Shown: positions 29,099 through 37,169 of the stretch, piece after piece
Layout of the letters: every line of letters begins with the position of its first letter
How positions within the stretch are numbered: the first letter of the stretch is position 1
From: Mycolicibacterium duvalii
GTDB taxonomy: Bacteria > Actinomycetota > Actinomycetes > Mycobacteriales > Mycobacteriaceae
Direction of reading: 5' to 3'
DNA length: 64,000 nt
Assembly (NCBI RefSeq): GCF_010726645.1
Contig: NZ_AP022563.1
Coordinates: 806,001-870,000, forward strand
The notes under the pieces: model-generated
What the model was told of the DNA's origin: nothing
The model's input: the letters and a program-made list of their open reading frames with translations, nothing else
Database searches by the model: none
Made by a program: the position numbers and the translations under genes

Positions 29099-30468
29099 TC
29101 GGCGCGCAGCAGGTGGTCGACCTCGCGCTGGCCGCGGCGCGCCGGCGCGGGAAGGCCGACGAGACCATCGTGCTGGTCACCGACCGCATCGACGCATCGC
29201 TGCGCTGGGCCAACAACACCATGACCACCAACGGCGAATCCACCAGCCGGACCATCACCGTCATCTCGGTCGTGCGCCGTGGAGCCGACGCGCATGTCGG
29301 TTCGGTGCGATCGAGCGCGGTGGCCCCGTCGGTGATCGACGAGCTAGTCGAGGCCTCACAGCGGGCCGCCGCGACCGCGACCGCGGCCAGGGACGCCGCG
29401 CCGCCGCTGCCCGGCGGCGATGTGCCCGTGGACTGGGACGCTCCTGTCCCGCGCACCGGGGTCGACGTGTTCCTCGGCGTCGCCGACGGACTGGCGCGTG
29501 GATTCCGCAGCGCTGACGCCCTTTTCGGATATGCGCGGCACATCCTGGAGACCACGTTCGTGGCCACCTCCACCGGAATCCGGCGCCGGTACACCCAGCC
29601 CACCGGTTCGGTGGAGATCAACGCCAAACGTGACGGCGCCAGCGCGTGGGTGGGCCGCAGCACACCCGACTTCGTCGGGGTATCAACGGAACTGATGCTC
29701 GACGAACTCGCGACCCGGTTGTCCTGGGCCCGGCGCACCATCGAGCTGCCGGCCGGGCGGTACGAGACGATCATGCCGCCGTCGACGGTGGCCGACATCA
29801 TGATCTACCTGTCGTGGACCATGAGCGGCCGGGGAGCAGAGGAGGGCCGCACGGCACTGTCGGCGCCGGGCGGCGGTACCCGGGTGGGGGAGAAGCTCAC
29901 CTCCTTGCCGCTGACCATGTACTCCGACCCGACGGCCGCCGGTCTGGAGTGCACGCCGTTCGTCGCGGTCCCGACGTCCTCGGAGCGGACCTCGGTGTTC
30001 GACAACGGTATGGACATCGGGCGGGTCGACTGGATCCGCGACGGGGTGATCAACGCGCTGGCCTATCCGCGCGCCGCCGCAGCGGAATTCGACGCACCGG
30101 TCGCGGTCGGAGCCGACAACCTGCTGATGACCGGCGGCTCGGCCCCGCTGGCCGACATGGTCGCCAACACCGAGCGGGGCCTGCTGCTGACCACGTTCTG
30201 GTACATGCGGGAGGTCGATCCGTCTGTGCTGCTGATGACCGGGCTGACCCGCGACGGGGTGTATCTGGTCGAGGACGGCGAGGTGACCGCGGCGGTGAAC
30301 AACTTCCGGTTCAACGAAAGCCCGTTGGATCTGCTGCGCCGTGCCACCGAGGCCGGTGTCAGTGAGGTCACGCTGCCCCGGGAGTGGGGCGACTGGGCCA
30401 CCCGCGCACAGATGCCGACGTTGCGAATCCCCGACTTCCACATGTCCTCGGTCAGCCAGGCGCAATAA
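29095..30468 (+). CDS. tldE: TldE/PmbA metalloprotease partner subunit
   Basis: 457 residues; the ATG overlaps the tldD stop. It shares the TldD/PmbA fold (KADETIVLVTDRIDASLRWA, SGRGAEEGRTALSAPGGGTR, LLLTTFWYMREVDPS) but has no HExxxH, as expected for the non-catalytic partner. It completes the TldDE active site cleft. The gene is followed after 7 nt by an AhpD-like gene that may be part of the operon. Confidence 0.93.
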   Translation: MIGAQQVVDLALAAARRRGKADETIVLVTDRIDASLRWANNTMTTNGESTSRTITVISVVRRGADAHVGSVRSSAVAPSVIDELVEASQRAAATATAARDAAPPLPGGDVPVDWDAPVPRTGVDVFLGVADGLARGFRSADALFGYARHILETTFVATSTGIRRRYTQPTGSVEINAKRDGASAWVGRSTPDFVGVSTELMLDELATRLSWARRTIELPAGRYETIMPPSTVADIMIYLSWTMSGRGAEEGRTALSAPGGGTRVGEKLTSLPLTMYSDPTAAGLECTPFVAVPTSSERTSVFDNGMDIGRVDWIRDGVINALAYPRAAAAEFDAPVAVGADNLLMTGGSAPLADMVANTERGLLLTTFWYMREVDPSVLLMTGLTRDGVYLVEDGEVTAAVNNFRFNESPLDLLRRATEAGVSEVTLPREWGDWATRAQMPTLRIPDFHMSSVSQAQ

Positions 30469-30475
30469 TCGGCAT

Positions 30476-31318
30476 GTGATCGACTCCGCATTGCCCGAGT
30501 TGCTGGCCCGCCTCGTCGCGCTGTCGTCGGGCGACCGGCGCGCGGACACCCTGATCCGTCTGACCTGCGGACGCACTCTCGCGCTGCCGCCGCTGCCGAT
30601 GCCGGTCGACGTGGGCGAGGAGCTCACCGAGCGCGAGCAGGTGCTTGCGGCGTTCGCCGAGCAATTCTGCGTCGACGTCACCGGCATCAGTGACGGCCAA
30701 CGAGCTCGATTCCTCGAGGCGTTCGGCGACAGTGCTTTTCGCTTCGTGCTCGCCGTGTTCATCGCCGATTTCGTGCCGCGAGTGTGGGCGGGCTGCGACG
30801 CGCTGGGTATCGGTCGGGCCGGCTCGACGGCGACCGTGGCGTGGGAGCCCGACACCGACCCCGCCACGGTGCTGCTGGCCGAATTCGCGCCCGAGGTCGC
30901 GCGACTGCGCACGCTGGATCCCGTCACCACCGAAGTGGTGCGGCTGCGCGGAGCAGACGCGCACAACTGTCGGCTGTGCAAGTCGCTGCGTGAGGTGCAC
31001 GCGCTGGACGCCGGCGGAAGCGAGGAGCTGTACGGCCAGATCGGACAGTTCGAGACGGCCGATGCTCTGTCGGAGGCGCACAAGGCCGCCCTGCGCTACG
31101 TCGACGCGTTGGTCTGGTCGCCCTCGCGCATCGACGACGATGTGGTGGCCGGGATGCACACGCACTTCACCAGCGACCAGCAGCTCGAGATCACTCTCGA
31201 CGTGATGCGCAATGCGGCGAACAAGATCATGGTGTCGCTGGGCGCCGATGCTCCGCGGGTCACCGAGGGCACCGAACGCTACGAAGTCGACGAGACGGGC
31301 CAGACCATCTTCGCTTGA
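30476..31318 (+). CDS. AhpD/carboxymuconolactone-decarboxylase-like protein
   Basis: GTG 30476, 7 nt after tldE, gives 280 residues. The C-terminal half carries an AhpD-like redox motif, DAHNCRLCKSLREVHAL (CxxC), and a helical pattern (AHKAALRYVDALVWSPSRID, LEITLDVMRNAANKIMVSLG) typical of the alkylhydroperoxidase D fold. The N-terminal half is helical and unrecognised. It may act as a thiol-dependent peroxidase or a CMD-type enzyme; the His expected after the CxxC is present 4 residues on (REVHAL), which favours redox activity. Confidence 0.75.
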   Translation: MIDSALPELLARLVALSSGDRRADTLIRLTCGRTLALPPLPMPVDVGEELTEREQVLAAFAEQFCVDVTGISDGQRARFLEAFGDSAFRFVLAVFIADFVPRVWAGCDALGIGRAGSTATVAWEPDTDPATVLLAEFAPEVARLRTLDPVTTEVVRLRGADAHNCRLCKSLREVHALDAGGSEELYGQIGQFETADALSEAHKAALRYVDALVWSPSRIDDDVVAGMHTHFTSDQQLEITLDVMRNAANKIMVSLGADAPRVTEGTERYEVDETGQTIFA

Positions 31319-31428
31319 CCGGGCGTTGACTTGCTGGTCACGAGGCGAGAAGATCGGAGTCTGCGTTCAATTGGGGTCGGATCTGTCCGCAGGTCCGAGT
31401 ATTCGGTCCAGACGCGAATGGGACTGCC

Positions 31429-31905
31429 ATGACAGGTACCGCATTCATCCCATCGGCAGGACTGCTGCGCATTGCTGTCCGCGCGGTGTTCGCGATCACC
31501 CTCGCAGTGGGGGCGCTGGTGGTGACCGCGCCGCCGGGCAGCGCGATTCCGGAATCGACCATCCAGTCCGAATGCGACGAAGCCGGCGGCACCTACACCA
31601 CGACTGTTGTCGACGGTAAGAGGTACTCGAGGTGCTGCTATCGCGACGTGAATAACAATCAGCACTGCGACCACTACACCGATGGAACCTATACGTACAC
31701 CAACCTGGTCGACCCCGGTACCCCCTTGCCGACGACACCGCCGCCGCGAGAAGGGGTGGTGGGCCCACCGGCGACGGTGGTGGAGCCGGCACCGCAACCG
31801 ACGCCGCGGCCCGGGGCCGTAGTGGGTCCGCCGGCCACCGAGGTGCAGCCAACTTTTGAGCCGCGGCCGGGGACCATCGTGGGCCTCGATCCCGGTGCAG
31901 CCTGA
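31429..31905 (+). CDS. small secreted Pro-rich protein
   Basis: 158 residues. Signal peptide about 1-39 (IAVRAVFAITLAVGALVVTA, cleavage after GSA). The short mature domain has five cysteines (ECDEAGGTYTTTVVDGKRYS, RCCYRDVNNNQHCDHYTD). The tail has two copies of a PRPG-[AT]-[VI]-VGPPATEVQP-like unit, a low-complexity Pro/Val repeat. Function unknown; probably exported and wall-associated. Confidence 0.72.
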   Translation: MTGTAFIPSAGLLRIAVRAVFAITLAVGALVVTAPPGSAIPESTIQSECDEAGGTYTTTVVDGKRYSRCCYRDVNNNQHCDHYTDGTYTYTNLVDPGTPLPTTPPPREGVVGPPATVVEPAPQPTPRPGAVVGPPATEVQPTFEPRPGTIVGLDPGAA

Positions 31906-31937
31906 ATCCGAGAACCGGGGCGCCCCGGGGGTTCAGG
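31901..31937. terminator. possible bidirectional hairpin between convergent genes
   Basis: The outer arms CCTGAA/TTCAGG enclose a GC-rich inner palindrome (CCGGGGCGCCCCGG). It spans the stops of the 31429-31905 gene and of the convergent DUF732 gene. There is no T tract, so termination is an inference. Confidence 0.4.
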
Positions 31938-32235
31938 CTTCGTCGGGCTGCGGACAGAAGTACAGGCGGGCGCCGGCCACGATGAAATTCGAGAGTGTTT
32001 GATCTCTCGTCGCGATGTCCAGCATCTCGGCCACAGCGCTCGGGTCAGCGCCGCGCTCGAATTGAGCGCACACCTCACGGGCCAGGGGAGTCAAGGTCGC
32101 ACAGTCACCCGTGAAACCTATCGAGGTCATACTGCCGCAGAACTCGTCCTCAGGGGAGGCGGCAGCGGGCGGTGCGGCCAACACCGAGCCGACCACGGCC
32201 ATCAACAGCGCAGTAAGTCGCGCACGCATCATCAT
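31933..32235 (-). CDS. DUF732-type secreted protein
   Basis: 100 residues. Three in-frame ATGs follow each other (32235, 32232, 32229); the third has the best distance to GGGA. Signal peptide MRARLTALLMAVVGSVLAAP with cleavage after AAA. The mature part (EFCGSMTSIGFTGDCATLTP, AREVCAQFERGADPS, YFCPQ) has four cysteines and matches the small mycobacterial DUF732 family of exported proteins, which is large but of unknown function. Confidence 0.82.
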   Translation of the reverse strand: MMMRARLTALLMAVVGSVLAAPPAAASPEDEFCGSMTSIGFTGDCATLTPLAREVCAQFERGADPSAVAEMLDIATRDQTLSNFIVAGARLYFCPQPDEA

Positions 32236-32366
32236 GTCCCACTCTTCTTACCGCCTGATTACCCGTTCCGGTCGCGGCGCGCAGCATCAGACGCAGATCG
32301 AGACGGGAGCGTTACCGAGATCGGCATTGCCCCGTCGCGTCGGCGGTGCGGTGAAAGACTGCGAGC

Positions 32367-33647
32367 ATGGCATGGGATTTCAGCACCGAACCGGAGTTCC
32401 AGCGCAAGCTCGACTGGGTCCAGCAGTTCTGTGAGGAGAAAGTCGAGCCACTCGACCACGTGTTCCCGCACGCGGTCCGCTCGCCTGATCCGGCGGTCAA
32501 GGCCTACGTCCGTGAGCTCCAGCAGGAAGTCAAGGACCAGGGGCTGTGGGCGATCTTTCTCGACGAGCAGCTCGGCGGGCCGGGATACGGGCAGCTCAAA
32601 CTGGGCCTCCTCAACGAGATCATCGGGCGCTACGCCGGCGCGCCGCACATGTTCGGTGCGTCGGCCCCCGACACCGGCAACATGGAGATGCTGGCCGCCT
32701 ACGGCACCGAGGAACAGAAGCAACGGTGGCTCGCCCCGCTGCTCAACCAGGACATCTTCTCGGCCTACTCGATGACCGAGCCGCAGGGTGGCAGCGACCC
32801 GAATCTGTTCAAGACCCACGCCGTCCGCGACGGCGACGAATGGGTGATCAACGGTGAGAAGTGGTTCACCTCTGCCGGTCGCGTGGCCGACCTCCTGTTC
32901 GTGATGTGCACCAACGGAATGTTCGTCGTCCCCCGCAAGACGCGCGGCGTCGAGATCAAGCCCGAGCCGCGCAACCACAATCACATCGTCTACCGCGATG
33001 TGCGGGTCCCGCTCGACCATCTGCTGGGTCCGGAGAACGGCGCAAAAGTGTTGGCGCAACGGCGACTCGGCGGCGGGCGCATCCACCACGCCATGCGCAC
33101 GATCGCCCAGTGCAACCTTGCGTTCGACATGATGTGCGAGCGGGCGTTGTCCCGGCAATCGCACGGCAAGGTGATCGCCGAACACCAGATGGTGCAGGAG
33201 AAGGTCGCCGAGTCCTACGCGATGATCAGGATGCTGCGCCTGTTCGTGCTGGAGACGGCGTGGAAGATCGACAACACGTCGACGCAGGAGACGCGCACCG
33301 AGATCGCCGCGGTCAAGTTCACGATGGCCAAGGTCCTGCGTGAGGTGTCGTTCAACGCGCTGCACATCCTCGGCTCGCTCGGCACCACAGACCTCACCCC
33401 GATCCAGGCAATGTATGCGGGTGCCCCGACGATGGGGATCGCCGACGGGGTCGACGAGGTGCACAAGGCCACCGTTGCTCGGCGCATACTGCGCGACTAC
33501 ACCCCGCACGACGGTGATTTCCCGACCGAGTTCCTCCCGTACAAGCGAGAGCAGGCGCGCCAGAAGATGCAGCCCGTGCTCGACGCCCGCCCCGAGTTGG
33601 CGACCGCCGCCGAGGCGTACCAGGAGTATCTGTCCCGGCGCCGCTAG
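32367..33647 (+). CDS. acyl-CoA dehydrogenase (FadE-type)
   Basis: 426 residues. Acyl-CoA dehydrogenase motifs: AYSMTEPQGGSDPNLFKTHA (FAD and substrate binding), GEKWFTSAGRVADLLFVMCT, and a C-terminal helical domain with HILGSLGTTDLTPIQAMYAG, where the catalytic carboxylate region of the family lies. It removes two hydrogens from an acyl-CoA and passes electrons to ETF. No linked beta-oxidation genes follow; the next feature is a tRNA. Confidence 0.92.
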   Translation: MAWDFSTEPEFQRKLDWVQQFCEEKVEPLDHVFPHAVRSPDPAVKAYVRELQQEVKDQGLWAIFLDEQLGGPGYGQLKLGLLNEIIGRYAGAPHMFGASAPDTGNMEMLAAYGTEEQKQRWLAPLLNQDIFSAYSMTEPQGGSDPNLFKTHAVRDGDEWVINGEKWFTSAGRVADLLFVMCTNGMFVVPRKTRGVEIKPEPRNHNHIVYRDVRVPLDHLLGPENGAKVLAQRRLGGGRIHHAMRTIAQCNLAFDMMCERALSRQSHGKVIAEHQMVQEKVAESYAMIRMLRLFVLETAWKIDNTSTQETRTEIAAVKFTMAKVLREVSFNALHILGSLGTTDLTPIQAMYAGAPTMGIADGVDEVHKATVARRILRDYTPHDGDFPTEFLPYKREQARQKMQPVLDARPELATAAEAYQEYLSRRR

Positions 33648-33726
33648 CTGATCGTCGACGGCTGAGGCCCTCGTGCTCGTCCGCTTCAGCGTGCGTATGC
33701 GACCATGGGTGCCGCGCTGACGCGCT

Positions 33727-33800
33727 GGGGCGGTAGCTCAGTTGGTTAGAGCCGTGGACTCATAATCCATTGGTCGCGGGTTCGAGCCCCGCCCGCCCCA
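33727..33800 (+). tRNA. tRNA-Met (anticodon CAT; tRNA-Ile2 not excluded)
   Basis: 74 nt. Acceptor stem GGGGCGG/CCGCCCC with discriminator A; D arm AGCTCAGTTGGTTAGAGC; anticodon loop CTCATAA; T arm GGGTTCGAGCCCC. The initiator-type C1-A72 mismatch is absent, so this is an elongator Met or a lysidine-modified Ile2 tRNA. No CCA is encoded. The mobile elements begin about 20 bp after its 3' end. Confidence 0.93.
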
Positions 33801-33820
33801 CCTCGAGAGGTGTATTACCT

Positions 33821-33905
33821 CGGTTGATGGGTGACTTTTCTACTCCGGCTGATGGTTGACGTTGTTTCGGCTGATGCTTGTCAGTTGCTTCGGTTGATCC
33901 TTGAC
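33821..33905 (+). repeat. four iterated 15-bp repeats at the left end of an IS481-like element
   Basis: Copies at 33821-33835, 33846-33860, 33868-33882 and 33891-33905 follow the pattern CGGYTGATSSKTGWC, spaced 22-25 bp (about two helical turns). The inner copies are matched in inverted orientation at 35951-35990. The 15-bp units recur at roughly constant spacing with unlike filler, which suggests reiterated transposase binding sites rather than coding sequence. Confidence 0.75.
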
Positions 33906-33975
33906 ACTCCCTAGATGAGGGAGTTGAGCGTGGTGAACCGCCCCGGGGAGTCCGGAGACTTTTTGATTTGACGAC

Positions 33976-34914
33976 TCAGCTGGCGGCTAGCCTCGTTTGT
34001 TGAGCGTAGTAGGCCGCCTCCAGCTCGGCTGGTGGGACGTCGCCGCAGTATTCGTAGAGCCGGCGGTGGTTGAACCAGTCGACCCAGCGGGCGGTCGCCA
34101 GCTCGACGTCCTCGACGGTGCGCCAGGGCTTGCCTGGTTTGATCAGCTCGGTCTTGTAGAGGCCGTTGATGGTCTCGGCGAGCGCGTTGTCATAGGAGCT
34201 TCCGACCGCACCGACCGACGGCTGAATACGCGCCTCGGCGAGCCGTTCGGTGAACCGGATGGACGTATATTGTGATCCTCGATCCGTATGGTGGACAACA
34301 TCTTTCAAATCGAGGATGCCGTCTCGCTGACGTGTCCAGATGGCCTGCTCGATCGAGTCGAGCACCATCGTGGTCGCCATCGTCGATGCCACCCGCCAGC
34401 CCAGGATTCGGCGGGCATAGGCATCGGTGACAAACGCGACGTAGGCGAACCCCGACCAGGTTGACACATACGTCAGATCAGCCACCCACAACCGGTTCGG
34501 TGCGACCGGGCCGAAGCGGCGCCCGACCAGATCAGCCGGCCGCACCGCGCCCGCGTCAGTGATCGTGGTGGCTATGGCCTTGCCGCGCACCGCACCGCGC
34601 AGACCGAGTTCGGCCATCAGCCGCTCCACCGTGCAGCGGGCCACCTCAATGCCCTCCCGGTTGAGCGCCAGCCACACCTTGCGCGCCCCGTAGACGCCGT
34701 AGTTCGCGCCGTGCACCCGGTTGACGTGGGCTTTGAGCGCCTCGTCGCGGACCTCGCGACGAGTGGGCTCACGCTCGAGATGCTCGTAGTACGTCGAGGG
34801 GGCGATCTGCACACCGAGCCCGACGAGCTCGCTACAGATCGACTGGACACCCCAGCGCAGACCATCAGGGCCCTCGCGGCGGCCCTGATGCTCAGCGATG
34901 AATCGACAGATCAG
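33976..34914 (-). CDS. IS3-family transposase OrfB (DDE catalytic subunit, made by -1 frameshift)
   Basis: Integrase-core transposase. The conserved OrfB sequence already begins in frame at about 34905 (CRFIAEHQG, SICSELVGLG), upstream of the first usable start (GTG 34812), so the protein is made as an OrfA-OrfB fusion by -1 slippage before the orfA stop at 34911. Catalytic residues: Asp in LWVADLTYV, Asp in HHTDRGSQYTS, Glu in NALAETINGLYKTELI. The frame is intact to the C-terminal HRRLYEYCGDVPPAELEAAY, so the element could be active. Confidence 0.9.
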   Translation of the reverse strand: MICRFIAEHQGRREGPDGLRWGVQSICSELVGLGVQIAPSTYYEHLEREPTRREVRDEALKAHVNRVHGANYGVYGARKVWLALNREGIEVARCTVERLMAELGLRGAVRGKAIATTITDAGAVRPADLVGRRFGPVAPNRLWVADLTYVSTWSGFAYVAFVTDAYARRILGWRVASTMATTMVLDSIEQAIWTRQRDGILDLKDVVHHTDRGSQYTSIRFTERLAEARIQPSVGAVGSSYDNALAETINGLYKTELIKPGKPWRTVEDVELATARWVDWFNHRRLYEYCGDVPPAELEAAYYAQQTRLAAS

Positions 34915-35237
34915 TGGTGTGGCCGGTCCAGCTCGGCCGCGAAGAAAGCCGACGCCGTCTTCAAGATCGCGTTGGCCCGCTTGAGCTCGGCGTTCTCCCG
35001 GCGCAGCTTCTTGAGCTCAGCGGACTCTTCGGTCGTGGTCCCCGGCCGGGCGCCGGCATCGACCTGGGCCTGGCGCACCCACTTACGCACGGTCTCGGCT
35101 GTGCCGATCCCGAGCAGCCGGGCGACTTCGCCCATTGCTGCCCACTCCGACTCATGCTGATCGCTGATCTCGGCGACCATGCGCACCGCCCGCTCACGAA
35201 GCTCCGGCGGATACCTCCTCGACGAACCACCTGACAT
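34911..35237 (-). CDS. IS3-family transposase OrfA (HTH DNA-binding subunit)
   Basis: 108 residues with an HTH of the IS3/IS911 type (RYPPELRERAVRMVAEI, GEVARLLGIGTAETVRKWVR) and a C-terminal leucine zipper (SAELKKLRRENAELKRANAI) for multimerisation. It ends LDRPHH at a TGA. The OrfB frame is -1 relative to this one and overlaps its end, as in programmed frameshifting IS3 elements. Confidence 0.92.
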   Translation of the reverse strand: MSGGSSRRYPPELRERAVRMVAEISDQHESEWAAMGEVARLLGIGTAETVRKWVRQAQVDAGARPGTTTEESAELKKLRRENAELKRANAILKTASAFFAAELDRPHH

Positions 35238-35950
35238 GACTCCATCCTTCCCAAGAAGTGGAGTCTCCGGACATGCCGGGGCGGTTCAGTGTGTGACGGG
35301 TTGCGTGGCGCGTTGGAGGCGTTCGGTGCGCCGAGTCAGATCCTGACCGACAACGGCAGGGTGTTCACCGGTCGGTTCAACCATCCGCCGGTCGAGGTGC
35401 TCTTTGACGCGATCTGCCGCGAGCACGGTATTGAGCATTTGTTGACTCGGCCACGGTCACCAACCACGACCGGCAAGATCGAACGTTTTCATCGGAGCCT
35501 ACGAGCGGAGTTCCTCAGCGGGAGAGCGCCTTTCGAGAATCTGAAGGTTGCCCAGCAGGCTTTGGATGAATGGGTGGCGTTCTACAACACTGCTCGTCCA
35601 CACCAGGCGCTTCAGATGGGGCACCCCGGCCTCACGGTTCACCGTCGCCGCGGACACGGGCGGGCCGGTGGCGCGGCCACCGGCGCCGGAGGGATTGCGC
35701 GGGGAACGCGCCGGTGTGGACTGGGTGAGTCGCCGCGTGACCACCAACGGGGTGGTGTGCGTGTCCTGGCAGCAGGTCAGCCTGGGACGTCACTACGCCG
35801 GTTCGCGGTGTGATGTTCATGTCGACGGGGAGCTGCTGCGTTTCTATATCGGCGACATTCTGGTCAAGACTGCTGCGCGTACCAGTGCCGGCGAGGTACG
35901 AAACAAGCGGGCACTGCGCACCAGCGCAGAGCCTTAACCACACACCGAGT

Positions 35951-35990
35951 GTCAAGGATCAACCGCAACAGATCCGTCAAGCATCAACCG
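35951..35990 (-). repeat. two iterated repeats at the right end of the IS481-like element
   Basis: On the minus strand, copies at 35951-35965 and 35976-35990 match the left-end pattern (CGGTTGATCCTTGAC is identical to the innermost left copy; the second reads CGGTTGATGCTTGAC). They are 25 bp apart. With the 19-bp identity CGGTTGATCCTTGACACTC, they define the element's other end. Confidence 0.75.
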
Positions 35991-36161
35991 GAGCCAAACA
36001 GCCCACTAGGGATCGTGTGGTGCAATACATGCCGCAAGTCGAAGACCGACGATCGCGACGGCGACCACGATGACGACGACGCTCTGGCCGCCTCCTACCA
36101 GCGTCGCGGCAATATTGCGTTGGGCCGTCCCGAGGGCAAGTACGTCGCACCGCGTGGCGAC

Positions 36162-37169
36162 TCATCTCATCGTGGCGAGGTTGTGCCAGAGGTTTCGGAG
36201 GCTGTCGGTGCCGCCGAAAAGGGTGGTGAAGTGTGTCGAGTCGATGAGAACGATGTCGCCGGCCCGGTCGCCGCCGGGTGGCATCCAGACGAGCGCGTTG
36301 AACTCGGTGTTGCCGTCGTTGGTGAACGGGTGCGGCCGGTTCGGATCGATCCGTTGGCGGCCCAGCACCACCAGTGACCCGCTCTCCGGCGCCGTCAATG
36401 CGTAGTGGGGGAGGTGCGGGTGAAAATTGAAGGTGGTCACGTTGTCGAGCAGTCCGATCGCGTCGAGGTCACGCGACCCGTTCAGCGGTGCGATCTCTCG
36501 CGTCCCCTCCACCACGGCCGGACGCAGCCCCCAGGTGTTGTGCACCGGGACGTCGAGCGCGGTCATCAACGATCGGGTGTACTGGCCGAACCGCTGCTGA
36601 CGCGGAACCAGGGGATCGCCGTGGTGGGCGTACTCCATCTGCCTTTGCTCGAAGTCGTCGGTGAAGCCGACGTCGTGGTGGGGCGCCAGCAGGAGACAGG
36701 TGCCCTCGCGCCGGAGCCACTGCCTGATCGCCACGACTTCGTCGTTGGTGGCCTGCTGGTCGGACAGGAGGTGGTCGAGGCCGAAGACCATCAGTGTGTC
36801 GGTGTCCTCGAGGATCCGCTCGTCGATCGGCAGTTGGTAGCCGGCTTGATCGATGCGCTGGAACACCGCGACCGGATGGCCGGTCGCGTCGCCCACGAGG
36901 TCCTGGAACGCCAGCGTCGAGCGGTGGAAGAGTTCCAAGGTTCCCGCGATGCCCTGGAGGAAGTGATCTTGGTGGTACTCGCGGCTTTCGTAGCCGGGCC
37001 ACAACGCGTTTCGGACTTCAGTGATGGTCGAGAAACGGTTGTACATCTCGGCGGGGCTGCGTTGAGCCTCCCACGGGTAGCTCCACGTCCAGTAGATGCT
37101 GACCCGTCTCCGGCCGTTGTGCTCACGTCCGATGTGCGTTTGGTTGTACGTGCGAGCCGCGGTGCTCAC
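36162..37169 (-). CDS. hypothetical protein with GATase1/ThuA-like fold, DyP operon
   Basis: 335 residues; its ATG overlaps the DyP stop by 4 nt. The middle resembles a class I glutamine-amidotransferase-like or ThuA fold: IYWTWSYPWEAQRSPAEMYN at the N-terminus, DTLMVFGLDHLLSDQQATND and RQWLRREGTCLLLAPHHDVG (a nucleophile-elbow position occupied by a non-Cys residue), then a His-rich C-terminal half (NFHPHLPHYALTAPESGSLV). No signal peptide. I do not recognise a named family. Tight coupling to the peroxidase suggests it acts on the same substrate or stress. Confidence 0.72.
   Translation of the reverse strand: MSTAARTYNQTHIGREHNGRRRVSIYWTWSYPWEAQRSPAEMYNRFSTITEVRNALWPGYESREYHQDHFLQGIAGTLELFHRSTLAFQDLVGDATGHPVAVFQRIDQAGYQLPIDERILEDTDTLMVFGLDHLLSDQQATNDEVVAIRQWLRREGTCLLLAPHHDVGFTDDFEQRQMEYAHHGDPLVPRQQRFGQYTRSLMTALDVPVHNTWGLRPAVVEGTREIAPLNGSRDLDAIGLLDNVTTFNFHPHLPHYALTAPESGSLVVLGRQRIDPNRPHPFTNDGNTEFNALVWMPPGGDRAGDIVLIDSTHFTTLFGGTDSLRNLWHNLATMR

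Larger units (their letters stand above)
33934..35288 (-). mobile_element. IS3-family insertion sequence, 1355 bp
   Basis: Terminal inverted repeats of 27 bp at 33934-33960 and 35262-35288 start TGAACCGCCCCGG, differ only in a central 4-bp block, and end TCCGGAGACT. The ends have the usual 5'-TG...CA-3'. It carries orfA and orfB on the minus strand in the IS3 arrangement. No 3-bp target duplication is seen (TGG left, GTG right), and target DNA is missing on the right side, so an adjacent deletion followed insertion. Confidence 0.92.
33915..35937 (+). pseudogene. IS481-like transposase, broken by an IS3 insertion, an internal deletion and a frameshift
   Basis: The first six codons remain at 33915-33932 (MRELSV, a typical IS481 N-terminus). 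The reading frame is then cut by the IS3-family element and resumes at 35289 with the rve catalytic core (LEAFGAPSQILTDNGRVFTG ... TRPRSPTTTGKIERFHRSLR). About 190 residues, including the HTH domain and the first catalytic Asp, are missing. A second lesion near 35620 shifts the C-terminal part (GTPASRFTVAA, then LLRFYIGDILVKTAARTSA) into another frame up to 35937. The protein cannot be functional. Confidence 0.8.

Noticed and set aside
33821..33905. short CRISPR-like array
   Set aside because: Copies diverge, are only 15 bp, have 7-10 bp gaps, and recur inverted at the other end of a transposable element; no cas genes.
33930..35291. GTG/GTG as target duplication of the IS3 element
   Set aside because: It requires shifting the left end one base outside the TG...CA termini; a real duplication is not supported.
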